From: Aedes albopictus
Taxonomy: Eukaryota; Arthropoda; Insecta; Diptera; Culicidae
Length of the DNA stretch: 64,000 nt
NCBI RefSeq assembly: GCF_035046485.1
Contig: NC_085136.1
Span: 159,833,963-159,897,962 of the forward strand
Direction of reading: 5' to 3'
Positions 43,973-55,957 of this stretch are shown piece by piece. Position 1 is the first letter of the stretch. Each line of letters begins with the position of its first letter. The translations under genes were made by a program, and so were the position numbers. The notes under the pieces are model-generated. The model was given only the letters and a program-made list of their open reading frames with translations. It had not been told where the DNA came from and searched no databases.

Positions 43973-44551
43973 CAGAAAAAAGCATGGTAAAATCAAAAAT
44001 ATTTCAGGTAAACTCAAATTGATTGTCAATTTGTTCTGGCAACAAAAATAAAACTGTTTGGAGCAAATCGAACGTCACATTTGAAGCAAATTCAATCCAT
44101 TTTTGAAACAAACATGTATCTTCTGACTGGTTATGTTAGAAACAAATGTAATTTTTTTTATTTTTTTGCGGCCCTACGGAAATATTTGTTTTCCAATTAA
44201 ATTTACAAAACTATTTCCTTCTCTAGGAAAATCCACTTCCCGCGTGGCACTTTCAATGCCAACATCATGTAGATAACATACGCTCCCGAAATCAATGGGA
44301 TTTCGTGGAAACTTTTGGTGAAACTTGCCTTTTTTGCAAGAGGAAAACTTGTTTGGTGATGCAGCTGGAACTTGAGAGTTTTGTTTATGTTCTCGACGGC
44401 GGAACGGGGGGCTCTTCAATGGGTATTGTAGAAATCAATATGTAATTGAGTTTGTTTTAAAAATTAATATTTTAGTTTTAAATATTTTATCAGTTTACCG
44501 AATAAACATGAATATTTTTGTTTCAAACGAACGAAATTTGTCTCCGTGAAC
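43973..44551. mobile_element. Possible TIR element, weak
   Basis: About 580 bp of non-array sequence between arrays. The left edge cacgcagaaaaaag is roughly inverse to the right edge ttgtctccgtga. No duplication defined, no gene. Confidence 0.3.
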
Positions 44552-44559
44552 TTAAAAGA

Positions 44560-46680
44560 AACGACCCAGAATCCTGAAAAGGGTAGCTTAGAATCCTAAG
44601 AAGGTTAACTCCAGAATCCTGAAAAGGTATCCTCAAAATACTGGGCATGATTGACAAAGAAATCTGAGATATACTCTCACAAAATTTTGGGAGGTAGGAT
44701 TCCCTCAGAATCCTGAGAGGAATTCCTCCAGAATCCTTTTAAGTATTCTCCCAGTATTCCCCCCCCCAAAATCCTGGGTGAATCCTTTAGAATGCTCAGA
44801 AAAATTCTGCCAGAATTCCGAAACGTATTCCCTAGAACTCTACGAGTGATGAGAGGGAGTCTTCCAGATTCTTGAGAGAAATATATCTAGAAACCTAAGA
44901 TGGATTTCCCCAAAATTCTGACAAGGATTCTCCCTCGAAGGGATTACGAAAACGCCTAAAATCCTGAGAAAGATTCTGTGTAATTCTAAGAGGAGCAAGA
45001 AAAATTACCGCAGATTAATGAAAGACACTCCCCCAGAATCTTTGAAAGGACTCCCCTAATCCCCTGAAAGGGATTGTCCTAGAAATCTGACAGTGATTCT
45101 TCTTGAATACTTTAAATTATTGCACCGGAATCTCAAAAGAATCATCACATAATCATATCAGGGATTTTCGGTGATTACTAAAAGGGATTCTCCCAGAATC
45201 CGGAAAGAGACTTCTGGGAGCAACTGCTCCAGAATACAGAAAACAGAATTCTGCTGGGATCCTCGTAGAGTGCTGAGTAGGATTTCTTCCGACCCCTAAA
45301 AGGAATCACAAAATCAATGCGAGGGATTCTCCAAAATCCAATTTTTTCTAAGAGATTCTCGTAAGAGATTCTTCAATAAATTAATAATTCTGAAAAAGAG
45401 ATGAACCAGCCTAGGGCTGAAAATCTCTATAATAAAGAAATAATAATAATAATAATTATTCTGAAAGAAAGTGCCATAGAATCTTGATAAATATAGCCCC
45501 AAAATCTCTAGAGTCATGAGACAAATTTCCCAGAATCTTGAGAGAAATTTCCCCAGAATCCTGACGGGGATTACCCCAGGAAGCCGAATTTTCAGAAAAT
45601 CTTGGGAAGTGTACCCGCAGAATACTTAGTGATATTCCCCCAGAATCTTAGAAGAATCCTGAGAGTCCTGAGACGGATACCATTTGAATCCTGTGTGGGA
45701 TTCCCCCAGAATCCTAAGAAATATTACCTGAGAATACTGAGAGGAATTGCGCCACAATTCTGATAATGCTGAGAAATTGACGGTCCTTCAGAATCCTTAG
45801 TGGAATCAACCCAGATCGTCCAGAATCTTCTTAGAATCCTGAAAGGGATTTCGCCCTTGGCAGGGAGCCCTGAGGAATACCCCAAAATCCTGGAATTAAT
45901 TCCCTTAGAATTCAGAGATTCTCTAGAATTCTGATAGGTATTCCCATATAATACTGCTGAGAAAAAATTCCTCCAGAATTTTCAATGGGACTTTTCCATA
46001 ATTCTGAAGATGGCTCTAAAATTCTGTGAGAGATTCCTTCAAAATGCTGAAAATTATCACACCAGCATCCTGACATACCTTATCTCAGGAAAAAGAGAAG
46101 GACTCTTCCAATAGGGATGGTCCCTGAATTCTATTAAGGGTTTCCCTAAAATCCTAGGAGAGATTACTTCAGTTTTCTTCTCAGATTTATGAGAATTGCT
46201 TCAGCCTCTCGAGATGGATTCTCCCTGAATTCTGTGATGGATTGTCACAGAATCCTGAGAGAAGTTTTTCCTCGGGATTCTCTCAGAATGCTTAGACGGA
46301 TATCCCCAGAACTCCCTGGCGGATTCTTCCAGAATCCTGAGAGGATTCTCCTGGAATCATGAGAGAAATTCTCCTGCAGTATTGAAAGACTTCTCATTAG
46401 AATCCTGAAAGAGATTGCCCCAGAACCCTAGACAGATCCTAAAAAAAGATCTTTCACATTATTAGGAGAAATTCATCTAGAATCCTGAGACGGATTCTCA
46501 AAAAAAAAAATCGGAATCCAGAGATGGACTGACCTAGAATCCTAAGAAGGATGCGCTGAAAATATGAAAGGGACTCTCTAGACCATAAGAAGGATTCCTC
46601 CTGAATCCTGAGAAAGATTCATTTAGACTTCTAGGAGGGATTTCCCAAGAAACCTGAAAGATACTCGATTTAGTGGAAAA
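44560..46680. repeat. 2.1-kb degenerate array of GGATTCTCCCAGAATCCTGAGA
   Basis: The longest array in the window: tens of drifting units in which gattc/gaatc words make each unit partly palindromic. No coding content. It is interrupted at 45397-45456 by a LINE tail. Confidence 0.65.
45397..45456 (+). mobile_element. Extremely 5'-truncated LINE tail
   Basis: Only about 60 bp: gatgaaccagcctagggctg, aaaatctctataataaag and (TAA)n. ATTCTGAAA on both sides is the likely duplication. Same tail as 21950-22010. Confidence 0.65.
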
Positions 46681-46904
46681 TTCTACAGTGCATTCTGAAA
46701 AGTCAAGAAATTTGATATTTTCGAATCGTAAGAAAAATCGAATGCAAAAAGTCGATTCAGTTGGTTTCGTGTGATTTCGTTTCAGAGTGATTTCGTTCAA
46801 CATCGATTCAAAAAATCGATTAGTTGGAACCAAAACATCGATGTTGCGAACACGAGCCATTGCTGCTTCAAATGTTGAGCTTTCGACGAGTTCCGAAGGG
46901 ATTC
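46681..46904. other. Short non-array segment
   Basis: Contains repeated tcgattca/atcgatt words near 46750-46850. Otherwise unassigned. Confidence 0.3.
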
Positions 46905-47350
46905 CCTTGGACACTCCTGAAACCTTCCGGAACTTCATGAAACGCCTATGGAACTCTTTTGAAAGCGCCTAAAGCCATTTAGAACACCCTTAACCCTTCT
47001 GAAACTGCCTGAGATCTCTTGTAACGCTCTGAAACCCCCTGGAAAACTCCTAAGAACCCTAAAAATGCCCCTGGGCTTTCTTAAAAACTCCTGAAACGCC
47101 GCTGGAACACCCTTGAAACTCTCTGGAACTCTGGAATGTCACTAAAATCACCTGGAACGCCGCTGAAACCCCTTGAAATTCTCAGGAACGCCCCTTAAAC
47201 ATCCTTTAATGCCCCTTGTTCACCCTGGAGCACCCCTGAATTCCTGGAAAATCACTAGAACGTCTTTGAAACCCCCTGGAATGGCCTTAAAGACACTGGA
47301 ACGCCCCTAAAATCCCTTGGAGCAAAAATTATAACGCTCATGCAAGCCCT
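46905..47350. repeat. Degenerate CCCTGAAACGCC array
   Basis: Drifting repeats of the cctgaaaccccctggaac type. Same class as 4285-5165, 32045-32210 and 61490-61990. Confidence 0.6.
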
Positions 47351-47352
47351 AG

Positions 47353-48766
47353 AAACCCTTCGGCCTCTCGGATAACCAGATTGGTTTTCGGAAGGGTCGA
47401 TCGACGGTGGACGCTATTCAAGCTGTAACCAAAGATACCTTGATCCTTCCTCTAACTGTGTATGGATAGGAAACATTTTGATTACTCTCTCAAATTTTAT
47501 GCCGCCGTCTATCACCGATTGCAAGAGAGTTTGTGGGGCAATATCAGGCTGGATTCATGGGCAAACACGCTACAACGGACCAGATGTTCGCCATCTGCCA
47601 GGTGTTGTAGAAATGCCGCGAATACAACGTGCCCACACATCACTTGTTCATCGATTTCAAATCGGCGTATGATACAATCGATCGAGAACAGCTATGGCAG
47701 ATTATGCACGAATACGGATTTCCGGATAAACTGATACGATTGATCAAGGCGACGATGGATCGAGTGATGTACGTAGTTCGAGTATCAGGGACACTTTCAA
47801 GTGCCTTCGAATCTCGCAGAGGGTTACGGCAAGGTGATGGTCTTTCGTGCTTGCAGTTCAACATTGCGTTAGGTGGTGTAATAAGGAGAGCAGGGAAAAA
47901 CAAAAGTGGTACGATTTTCACGAAGTCCATTCAGCTGCTTGGTTTCGTTGATTATTTTGATATTATTGCTCGTAAATTTGAGACGATGGCGGAAACGTAC
48001 ATCCGACTAAAAAGTGAAGCCAGGCGAATCGGATTAGTCATCAATGTGTCGAAGACAAAGTACATGATGGCAAAGGGCTCCAGGGAAGAATCACCGCGCC
48101 CGCCACCCCGAATTCATATCGACGGTGATGAAATCGAGGCGGTTGAAGAATTCGTGTATTTGGGCTCACTGGTGACCGACGACAACGACACCAGCAGAGA
48201 AATTCAGAGGCGCATTGTGGCAGGAAATCGTGCCTACTGTGGACTCCGCAGAACTCTATGGTCGAATAAAGTTCGCCGTAACACGAAGTTAACCATCTAC
48301 AAAACGTTGATTAGACCGGTCGTCCTCTATGGGCACGAAACATGGACCCTACGTGCAGAGGACCAACGCGCCCTTGGAGTTTTCGAACGGAAGGTGTTGC
48401 GTACCATCTACAGCGGAGTGCAGTTGGAAGACGGGACTTGGAGGAGGTGAATGAACCACGAGCTGCATCAGCTGCTGAGAGAACCAACCATCGTCCATAC
48501 CGCGAAAATCGGGAGGCTACGGTGGGCGGGTCACGTCATCAGGATGTCGGATAGCAACCCGACTAAAATGGTTCTCGAGAGTCATCCGACCGGTACAAGG
48601 CCACGTGGAGCGCAGCGAGTTAGGTGGGTCTACCACATGGAGGACGATCTGCGGACCCTACGCAGAGTGCGGAATAGGAGACAAGCAGCCATGGACCGAG
48701 TGGAATGGAGACGGCGATTATGTACAGCAGAGGCCACCCCGGCCTTAGCCTGATCGGTAAGTAAGT
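47353..48766 (+). pseudogene. LINE reverse transcriptase, largely readable but inactive
   Basis: A short R1-like scrap (LSDNQIGFRKGRSTVDAIQA, 47365-47425) abuts a second LINE. That one reads YQAGFMGKHATTDQMFAICQ with shifts (about 47540-47600). Then one 273-codon frame (47629-48450) has HHLFIDFKSAYDTIDREQLW, SRRGLRQGDGLSCLQFNIAL, INVSKTKYMMAKG and TLIRPVVLYGHETWTLRAED. The catalytic FADD is changed to FVDY, and a TGA breaks the frame before MNHELHQLL, after which IGRLRWAGHVIRM and RRGAQRVRW-like blocks continue to 48753. The end gtaagtaagt resembles a short 3' tail repeat. Confidence 0.85.
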
Positions 48767-48929
48767 CAGGAACATATTCAAGAAGCAAATATTTCCTTCT
48801 TTTTTTGTTCTTCGAAATTTCATATTCCTGAAAACGCATTCCGGAAAACTGATTATTCCGGGAAATGACATTCCGAGAAGTGACATTGCGACAACTTGCT
48901 AAAAAAAGTAATTCGCGGATATTCATCAT

Positions 48930-49160
48930 AACCATGCTGAGGGTGACGGATTCGATTCCCGGTCGATCTAGTAACTTTTCGTAATGGACATTTCCTTCAC
49001 TTCCTTGGGCATAAAGTATAATCGTGCTTGCTAAACGATATACGCATTGCAATATGCAACATAGAAAGCATTCAATATTACTGTAGAAGTGCTCATGGAA
49101 AACTAAGCTGAGTATAAATTTTGTTCTAGTGGAGCGGTAACGTCAAGAGAAGGAGTCCCA
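48930..49160 (+). mobile_element. Feilai-like SINE, 5' truncated
   Basis: Starts in the tRNA region (ggtgacggattcgattcccgg), then ttccttgggcataaagtata, gcttgctaaacgatata, agaagtgctcatgg and a GA-rich end. The flank 48767-48929 contains gacattccgagaagtgac-type words of another dispersed repeat. Confidence 0.65.
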
Positions 49161-49300
49161 GTTTGGCTCTACTTTAGATGAACTTAAAACCAAACAATCT
49201 TTGCAAAACTTGATTTGATCATTTTGAATATTTGATATCATTGAAAGATCGGCTAAAGCTAACTATAAGTGATTCTTCCAACAGCCAATGGAGAACTTGG

Positions 49301-50202
49301 TACCCGAGCAGAAGGGAATACCTTACAAACACCATGCAAAAAGGAAACTGTGCTCTAATATCTGAACTTGCTATTGCTATGTTACTTGACAAGTTGGTAC
49401 GAGAACATCTCAATAACAATTGGAGGTATTTGACTAAAATTTGGTATTCATGTGGTATTTGCTGATATAATAGCGAAAATAACTGAAAACAAGTTTCGCT
49501 ATTACATCATAGAGGTATAGAAAAAATGTACAATTTAATAACAACTCCTGTTATTGCTTTGTTATTCAATGCATCTTAGATAAAAAAATGTAGCACTTCA
49601 AATTTTAGCTACCCGAGCAGGAGAAAATAGCTGAAGAATAACTAACTCAGGTATGGAAAACCGAATACCTACAACCTGAATGAGGTATTAAGTAGCCCTG
49701 CATAAGAGGTAAAATACCTAAAATAATAACTGGTGTGTATTCTGTGCATAACGCGTGAATAATGACTTCAGGTATGGCAATACCTAAATAATAATCGGAG
49801 ATTTTTCCATACAAATAACGATTTCTCCATAATTGAATAATACCTCAAGCAGTCCTCAACACCAAACCAATAACTCATTGAGGTATTGTATCAATACCTA
49901 CAAAATACCAAAATAAGTTATTTTCTATACCTGGATAACCGACCAATACCTTGTCTTGGTATGATACCTGACTTTGGTATGCTTCAGTTATGCGTCAGTT
50001 ATTCGTTCCTGCTCGGGTATGCATTCATTATTGAAATAACAAAACGTGTTATTTTCTAGGTGTTACTGATACAAAATTCAGGTATTCCATTTTGTCATGT
50101 TGCCTCTTGTTGTCACCAAATGAAGGGCATATCGAGGTATGATAGTACTTAAGATTAATACCTTGATATGTTATTCACTTGTTATAATTTTCTGCTAGAG
50201 TA
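49301..50202. mobile_element. Outer TIR element TACCCGAGCAGAAGG, host of the next
   Basis: Left end tacccgagcagaaggg and right end ttttctgctagagta are inverted and related to the nested element's own termini, so the two belong to one superfamily. TA edges. The interior is rich in ggtattc and ctgttattg words. No gene. Confidence 0.6.
49610..50019. mobile_element. MITE TACCCGAGCAGGA, uninterrupted copy
   Basis: 410 bp, TIRs TACCCGAGCAGGA and inverse, TA edges. It aligns with 7746-8380 minus its insert, and so gives the empty site of the hairpin MITE. Confidence 0.8.
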
Positions 50203-50879
50203 TACAGTACATTAGTGACTGATTAATACTTGATAGTGGTTTTAAAACTGATATTTAGTTTGCACAAAATTGACCAGAGAAACACCGTGCCATAATCAAT
50301 ATGTATCTTATGTATCACTTCATCTACTATCGGTGGTGCTAAAAACGCGCAGTGCTCAATTTAGAACTTCCATCGTCACAAATTTCAACAAGTTTAAATC
50401 TTTCGCCGTTTCCGAACGCCCCGTTTGTTCACACACAAAATCACTTGGGATGGCTTGAAAAATAAGCAACATTGAATCACAATTCCACAAGGACCATAGC
50501 CATGAAGTTCGTTACACTCTTCGCCATTCTTCATTTATATGTGCCATTCATTGGCATTTTCTTCTGGTGCGAGTATTCTCCATTCCACATTCTCTTCTTC
50601 GCACGTTGACCACAACGGCACACACCATTAATAAATTTCTTCCCACGATTAATTTTCGTGCGCTGACGTTTTTCAATCAGGAAGCTCTCCGTAGAGACAC
50701 TAGACCGACCGTTCCGAACGAAACACCTTGGAGACGCGAAATTCTACGGGGACACACCATCCGGACTCCTGATGAGGGTGTTTCTCATATTAAATTCACT
50801 AGAAATGCCGCACGGAAGGCAAAAAAATAAAAAAAGTGGATCGAATATTCCATTGATCTAACCCGGGAGACCTGTCAAC
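50203..50879. other. Single-copy-looking sequence with a tiny signal-peptide-like frame
   Basis: A plus-strand ATG near 50502 in a fair context (atagccatg) opens a 36-codon frame starting MKFVTLFAILHLYVPFIGIF, hydrophobic like a signal peptide, then stops. No splice continuation is evident, so I do not call a gene. Confidence 0.25.
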
Positions 50880-51345
50880 CGGGTGGTAGGTATGTCGGGA
50901 AGAAAATACCTTTCCGAGTGAGACAAGATGAAATATTCCGGTTAACGGGAACGACCGCAAACGCGCCACGGACGGACAGACGGCGACGACGGTGACGGCA
51001 AACTGCTCGGAAAAGAGTGCTCTCTGGCTCTTGGTTCACGCGCGCATCGAACGTTCCTTAACTATCACTGAGGAAAACTGGGCATGACAAATTTTTAATT
51101 TCAGTTTTTCGAAGGCAAACATCTTCTTCATACGTACGTACACAAATAAACGACGACGTGCTCGTTGCTCATTAGAGGCATACCTACTGCCTGGCTGGCG
51201 CTCGTTTTCAGAAATACCCCGCAGCTGACTTGAGAGTTGAGGGTGTTCAAAAAGGTACACCGTGGCGGATCGATTCGGACCATCGCGCATCGGAACTACA
51301 TAGACGCTGATGGTTGAGGTTTTGATTCGTGCTCTAGGCAATATG
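50880..51345 (-). promoter_or_regulatory. GC-rich island, candidate alternative dnc 5' exon region
   Basis: GC-rich, apparently non-repetitive. On the minus strand an initiator-like cctcagtgat (near 51070) is followed by GC-rich leader-like sequence and a possible donor GGAAAG/GTATTT near 50912. A second minus-strand frame starting MRDGPNRSATVYLFEHPQL ends at AGTAG/GTATGC near 51180 in phase 2, again compatible with the dnc UCR1 exon. Both are weak without transcript data. Confidence 0.3.
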
Positions 51346-51644
51346 CTAAACGTTCTGTTGTTTTCGATTCGGCTTGCGTCGAGGGCAATATATGTGGTGT
51401 TTTGACGGAACTTGTTGCGTTAATTTAGCACGTGCCTATAATTTGTTAGAAAGCAGACGCGGACAATGAATGAACTGAATAAACACCGAATCACGCTGTA
51501 ATGTTTTGATGTAGTTTAATTTGGGGCTGCTAAATGGCGAGTAGACAACCTGAAAGGAGTGTCTGTTCAACAATGAGATACAGCTTTATCATTTTATGAC
51601 ATTATTTGATTGTTTTGTCCATTCTTGAAAAGCATATCAGAAAT
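51346..51644. other. Unassigned sequence
   Basis: No repeats or coding signal recognised. Confidence 0.3.
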
Positions 51645-52309
51645 TTACGTAGATTCCCTTCAAGAATTTATGAAGGTATTCTCTGAGAACTTTTTTTTTA
51701 AAGGAACCTCTACATTTTTTTGAAAAAAAAAACAGAAGAATTTTTGAAGTGATCCCTGAATAAGCTCCCGAATAAATCCTTAGAATATTGAAATGATCGC
51801 CGAAGGTATTTCTAAAAAAAATCCTAGAAAAATTTATAAATAAATTTCTGACGGATTTTCTAAATAATCCTTGACCAAATTTCTGTAGTAATCTTTAGTC
51901 AAATACATGTGGAAAACTCATGAGAAATTTTTGAAAATATTCCTGCAGGATTATCTGTAGAAGAATGATTTTCTCAACTTTAATTCTTGGAAAACGGCTA
52001 CGTTAGAATGAAATAGCCGTTTCCTTCAAGAATTCTTCCGACAGTTTTTTTTTCAGAAAATTCTCCAAAAAATCCATCAGGTATTCCTTTAGAGATTCAT
52101 TTGGAAATTTTTCCAAGGATTCGTTCAGAAATTTCCAAAGAAGATTTCCACGGGAACTCTATCAAGGGAATGTTATCATTTGGGTGTGGGAGAGGGGGTA
52201 AAAAGTTCGACAGTAGGGAAAGGGGGTCTAGAAACCCCGATCAACGGAGCACGTAACACATAAATTTTCCTAAAGGGCTCACGAATTCATTTGGATTTTT
52301 CACGGATTT
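51645..52309. repeat. Degenerate GAATTTCTG array
   Basis: AT-rich drifting repeats, interrupted near 52165-52255 by a G-rich stretch (gggtgtgggagagggggt). Confidence 0.5.
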
Positions 52310-52317
52310 CTTTAGAC

Positions 52318-53726
52318 CAGTGGTCCTCAGCCTAACTGTCTTTGCGGGCCAAAATTGAATTTTGAAAAGAGACTGCGGGCCGCAAGGCATTCAAGAGTTT
52401 ATTTTCAACATATTTCAAGATTCAACCCAAAATCCATTTGTTTGATTTTTTGAAAATACTGAACAAGAGCAAAGAACTAAACAACCTGGAGTTATCAGGA
52501 GATTTTATTTCACTTGGAAAAGTCCTGAAAATCATAGGGAATTAAAAATAGGGGGTTTAAGACCGTAATATTTAGGTTTTGTAGTTCTTGGTAATAATAA
52601 TGTTGTGCAAAATGTTTTAGACTAGTTACTTAAAATTGATACAAAAAATAAGCAATAGCGACGCTGGCTTGAATAATATGGATCTCTTTGAGAATATTGT
52701 GGATAAACTTACAGCGTACTTATAGCGCAGATTAAGTGCAGAATTGTGAATGACCTTGCTACGAACACAGACACATTTCTTGTAAAACCACTGAATCCAG
52801 TTTTGACAAATTTCCAAATGGAAATTCTTTCTGCAGATTTCCTAAAAAGTTTATCGCACCCTTTATTAAAAAAAAAGCTGGAACTGTTAGTTTTTTGGAG
52901 CTTCTCGTGGATTTAGAAAATAAAATTGGAATGATTTGTAGGAATTTAAGGATTCTCGAAAGAAATTCCGAAAAACTATTTGGAGATACTGTTTTGAAAA
53001 TCATTGATGATTTTTTTTTAGGTTTTTCTTGCGCAATTATTTAAAGAAGAAAAACCTTCAGACATGATTTTTTGAGCAATGTATGCAAGTATTTGTTACA
53101 GGTTTAGAATAGATATTTTAAGAGGTATTCAGAAAAGTACTGAAATTTTTAGCGAAATTTCGAAAGTTTGGGCAACATTTCTTTAAAAAAAATTGTAGGC
53201 AAACATTTGGAGTATTTTTTTGGAATAGTTTCCTGGTAGGGGTGCTGAATATAATGTAAATCGAATACAAGGATTTTTTCACCGATAGAAACAAAATGGA
53301 AATTATCTTAATTTATTTTCGTGAAATTAAACAAATGACTAATAACGAGTTCTTTTACAAGTCCAAAATCCATTGCAGAGAACCTATTAAATTTAGCCTA
53401 AACTCATTGTTTTGGCGAAACACACCATTCTTAACAACAGTTTCGAATATTTGCGTAACAAAATTCGAAAAAGTAGTTTTTTACAGTTTCTAAAACTTTC
53501 AAATATCTTACTTCTTTTGAAAAACTCTTCATGATATTGGCAAAATTTCAGTATGTAGTACATATTCATACTCATGAAAGTTTTAAAATATGGTGAAATA
53601 TCTAATTTTCATTATGGTATCTATGAGAGGGCCACTTTCTAATACATATCAAAATCAGTTCGCGGGCCGCACAAAACCTGATCGAGGGCCGCATGCGGCC
53701 CGCGGGCCGCAGTTTGGTGACCACTG
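52318..53726. mobile_element. Non-autonomous hAT element, 8-bp duplication CTTTAGAC
   Basis: 1409 bp. Ends CAGTGGTCCTCAGCC and the complement of CAGTGGTCACCAAAC. Sub-terminal gcgggcc words occur at both ends. CTTTAGAC flanks it at 52310-52317 and 53727-53734. The interior is AT-rich without transposase. Confidence 0.85.
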
Positions 53727-53806
53727 CTTTAGACATTGCCGCAGGAGTTCATTCAGAAATTCCACTATGAAATACTTCAGACATTTCTCAAAAAAATCCT
53801 TTAGGT

Positions 53807-54227
53807 ATATCCCTTTCGTGACGGAGCGCAAAAAATTGAAATCTCCATACAAATGGCTCAACTTTGGCTCTCCAGAACTCTTAGATTTCCCAACAAAACA
53901 ACAATTGTTTTACCTCATATGAAAGAACTACTCTTTATCTTTCGATTTCTTGCTTTGACTAAATAGACAAATCGGAAATAAAAATTATGCGACAGACAAA
54001 ACTTTTTCATGTTTTACGGTTTTTGTCCACTTTTTGTTTACCTCGTGGTGATAAATCTCACAGGCAACGTAAACAAACGTTTTTTTACATGCAAACGAGT
54101 ATAAGTAATGGCTGAATTATTGAAACAGTTTACATCACATAAAACAAAGTATAAACAGATGAAAAAAATATGCAAAAATGCTACCGCTAAACAGCACAAT
54201 TGTGCTGGTTCGTCACGAAAGGGATAT
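53807..54227. mobile_element. MITE ATATCCCTTTCGTGACG
   Basis: About 420 bp, perfect 17-bp inverted ends. The interior is AT-rich. The 74-codon minus frame inside has no motif. Confidence 0.75.
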
Positions 54228-54284
54228 TGCTTCAAAAAATTCTCCAATAATTTATCTCTCAAGAGTTTCCTTATATATTCTTTA

Positions 54285-55568
54285 AAGTAATTTCTAGGAG
54301 AGATCCCTTAACAAAATTCCAAGACGATATGCTGATGGAATTCCTGGAGGAATAAATGGCGAAACAAATGGATAAGCCTGTGTTGAATTTCCTTGAAAAT
54401 TATTTTGAGATATTTTCTAACAAAAATTCTGTAAACATGCTTCGAAACTATTTCTAGAGAAACTTCTGAATAAATTTCTGAAAGAATCCATGGAAAAACT
54501 CTTGGGGGTATCTTTGAAGGAAATCCTGGAGGAATACCCGAAGGAATTCCCGAAGGAACCCCTACTGGGACCGCTGATAGAAATAGTGCAAGAATCATTG
54601 AAGGAATTTCAGAACGGATTCCTGAAGGCATTTTTAATAAATTTCCAATAGAATCCCCGAAAACATAAAGAAAACCTGGCATGAGTTATAAATTGAAGAA
54701 ACCACTGCACTGGAGGAATTCCCGAAATTATCATTGGACGAATCTCTAGGTGAATTTAATGAGAAATTTTGTAGGATTTTCTAAAGGAATCCCTGGTTGA
54801 TTTTGGGAAGAATTTTCTGTACGAATTTCTAAAGAAACCCATGCAAGACTTTTTAGAGAAGTCGTTGATGAAATGAGATTTGTTGGATAAGAAATATCAG
54901 AATGAATTGATTAAATAATCCCCTAAAGAATTTGTTTAGGAGTCGCGGAAATTGTTGGAACATTTTATCAAGAAGTTCATGCAATAATTTCCAAAGCACG
55001 AATTTGTCCAGGTTTTCAGAAAGAGTCCATTTCAAAATAATTTCTATATGAGTTTATAAAGCAATTTATAAGGAATTCTTGGAAGGCTTTCTAAAGGAAT
55101 CATTGAATAAATTTCTTAATGAATGAATAAAATTCTGAATTGCTGGTTTTTAGAAGCAATCGCTTAAGTTTTCCTGGAAGAACCGACGGAGTGCGGCCAT
55201 GGCGGAATTTCTGAGGAAGTACATTAAACGATTTTTAGAGGAATTCTTGAAAAAAATTGTGTAGGAATCTTTAGAAGAGTTTCTGAAGAAATTCACGAAG
55301 GATTTTTGAAGCCATCCATGCTAGAAGTAGTGAATCTCTGGAGGAATTTTTGAAGGGATCCGTTCAAGATTTTCTGAAAGGAAGCCCAGAAAGATTTACT
55401 TAAGGAATATATGTAGCAATTTCCAAAGCAATCCATGGAAGACTTTTTGTAAAAATTCTTGGAGAAATCTTTGAAGCAATTTTAGAAACATTTATGAATG
55501 AATCCGTGGAAGATTGTTCAAACCAAATCCCTGTAGAGGGGTTTGAAGGAATCCCTGGAGGACAGTGT
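54285..55568. repeat. Degenerate GAAGGAATTCCTGGA array
   Basis: About 1.3 kb of drifting short-period repeats. The 124-codon minus frame rich in Pro, Ser and Ile is a product of the repeat. Confidence 0.6.
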
Positions 55569-55957
55569 TGAAAAATTCATTTCGTCAAATCTAAATTCAA
55601 TCACCTACAGCTAATTTTAGAAGCAGAATCTAAGAATATGGTATATGAAAAACTTGTGCGGCTAGACCAGTTCTGCAAGAAAGTCACGGAAAAACTGCTA
55701 TTTTTCGAATATTTAAGGGAAATGTCACGGGCTACCTTCGAAAAATGCCGAATGATATTCACGGTGAATATCATTTGGCATTTTTCACAGGTAGTCCGTG
55801 ACATTTACCTTAAAGATTCGAAAAATAGCAGTTTTTCCGTGACTTTCTTGCAGAACTGGTCTAGCCGCACAAGTTTTTCATATACCATATTCTCAGGTTC
55901 AGCTTCTAAAATGAACTGTAGGTGATTGAATTAAGTTTTGACGAAATGAAATTTTCA
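55569..55957. mobile_element. 389-bp near-perfect palindrome without a loop
   Basis: The two halves are inverted copies meeting at gatattcacggtgaatatc near 55757-55776, so there is almost no spacer. Mirror frames of 67 and 95 codons arise on opposite strands. Ends are near tgaaaaattcatttcgtc and its complement. Inserted between two degenerate arrays. Confidence 0.8.

Noticed and set aside
50502..50612. Small secreted peptide starting MKFVTLFAIL
   Set aside because: Only 36 codons, no continuation by splicing seen, no neighbouring gene context. Left as a note in the region entry.
55601..55925. Paired frames of 67 and 95 codons with the same peptide text
   Set aside because: They are the same sequence read from both halves of a palindrome.
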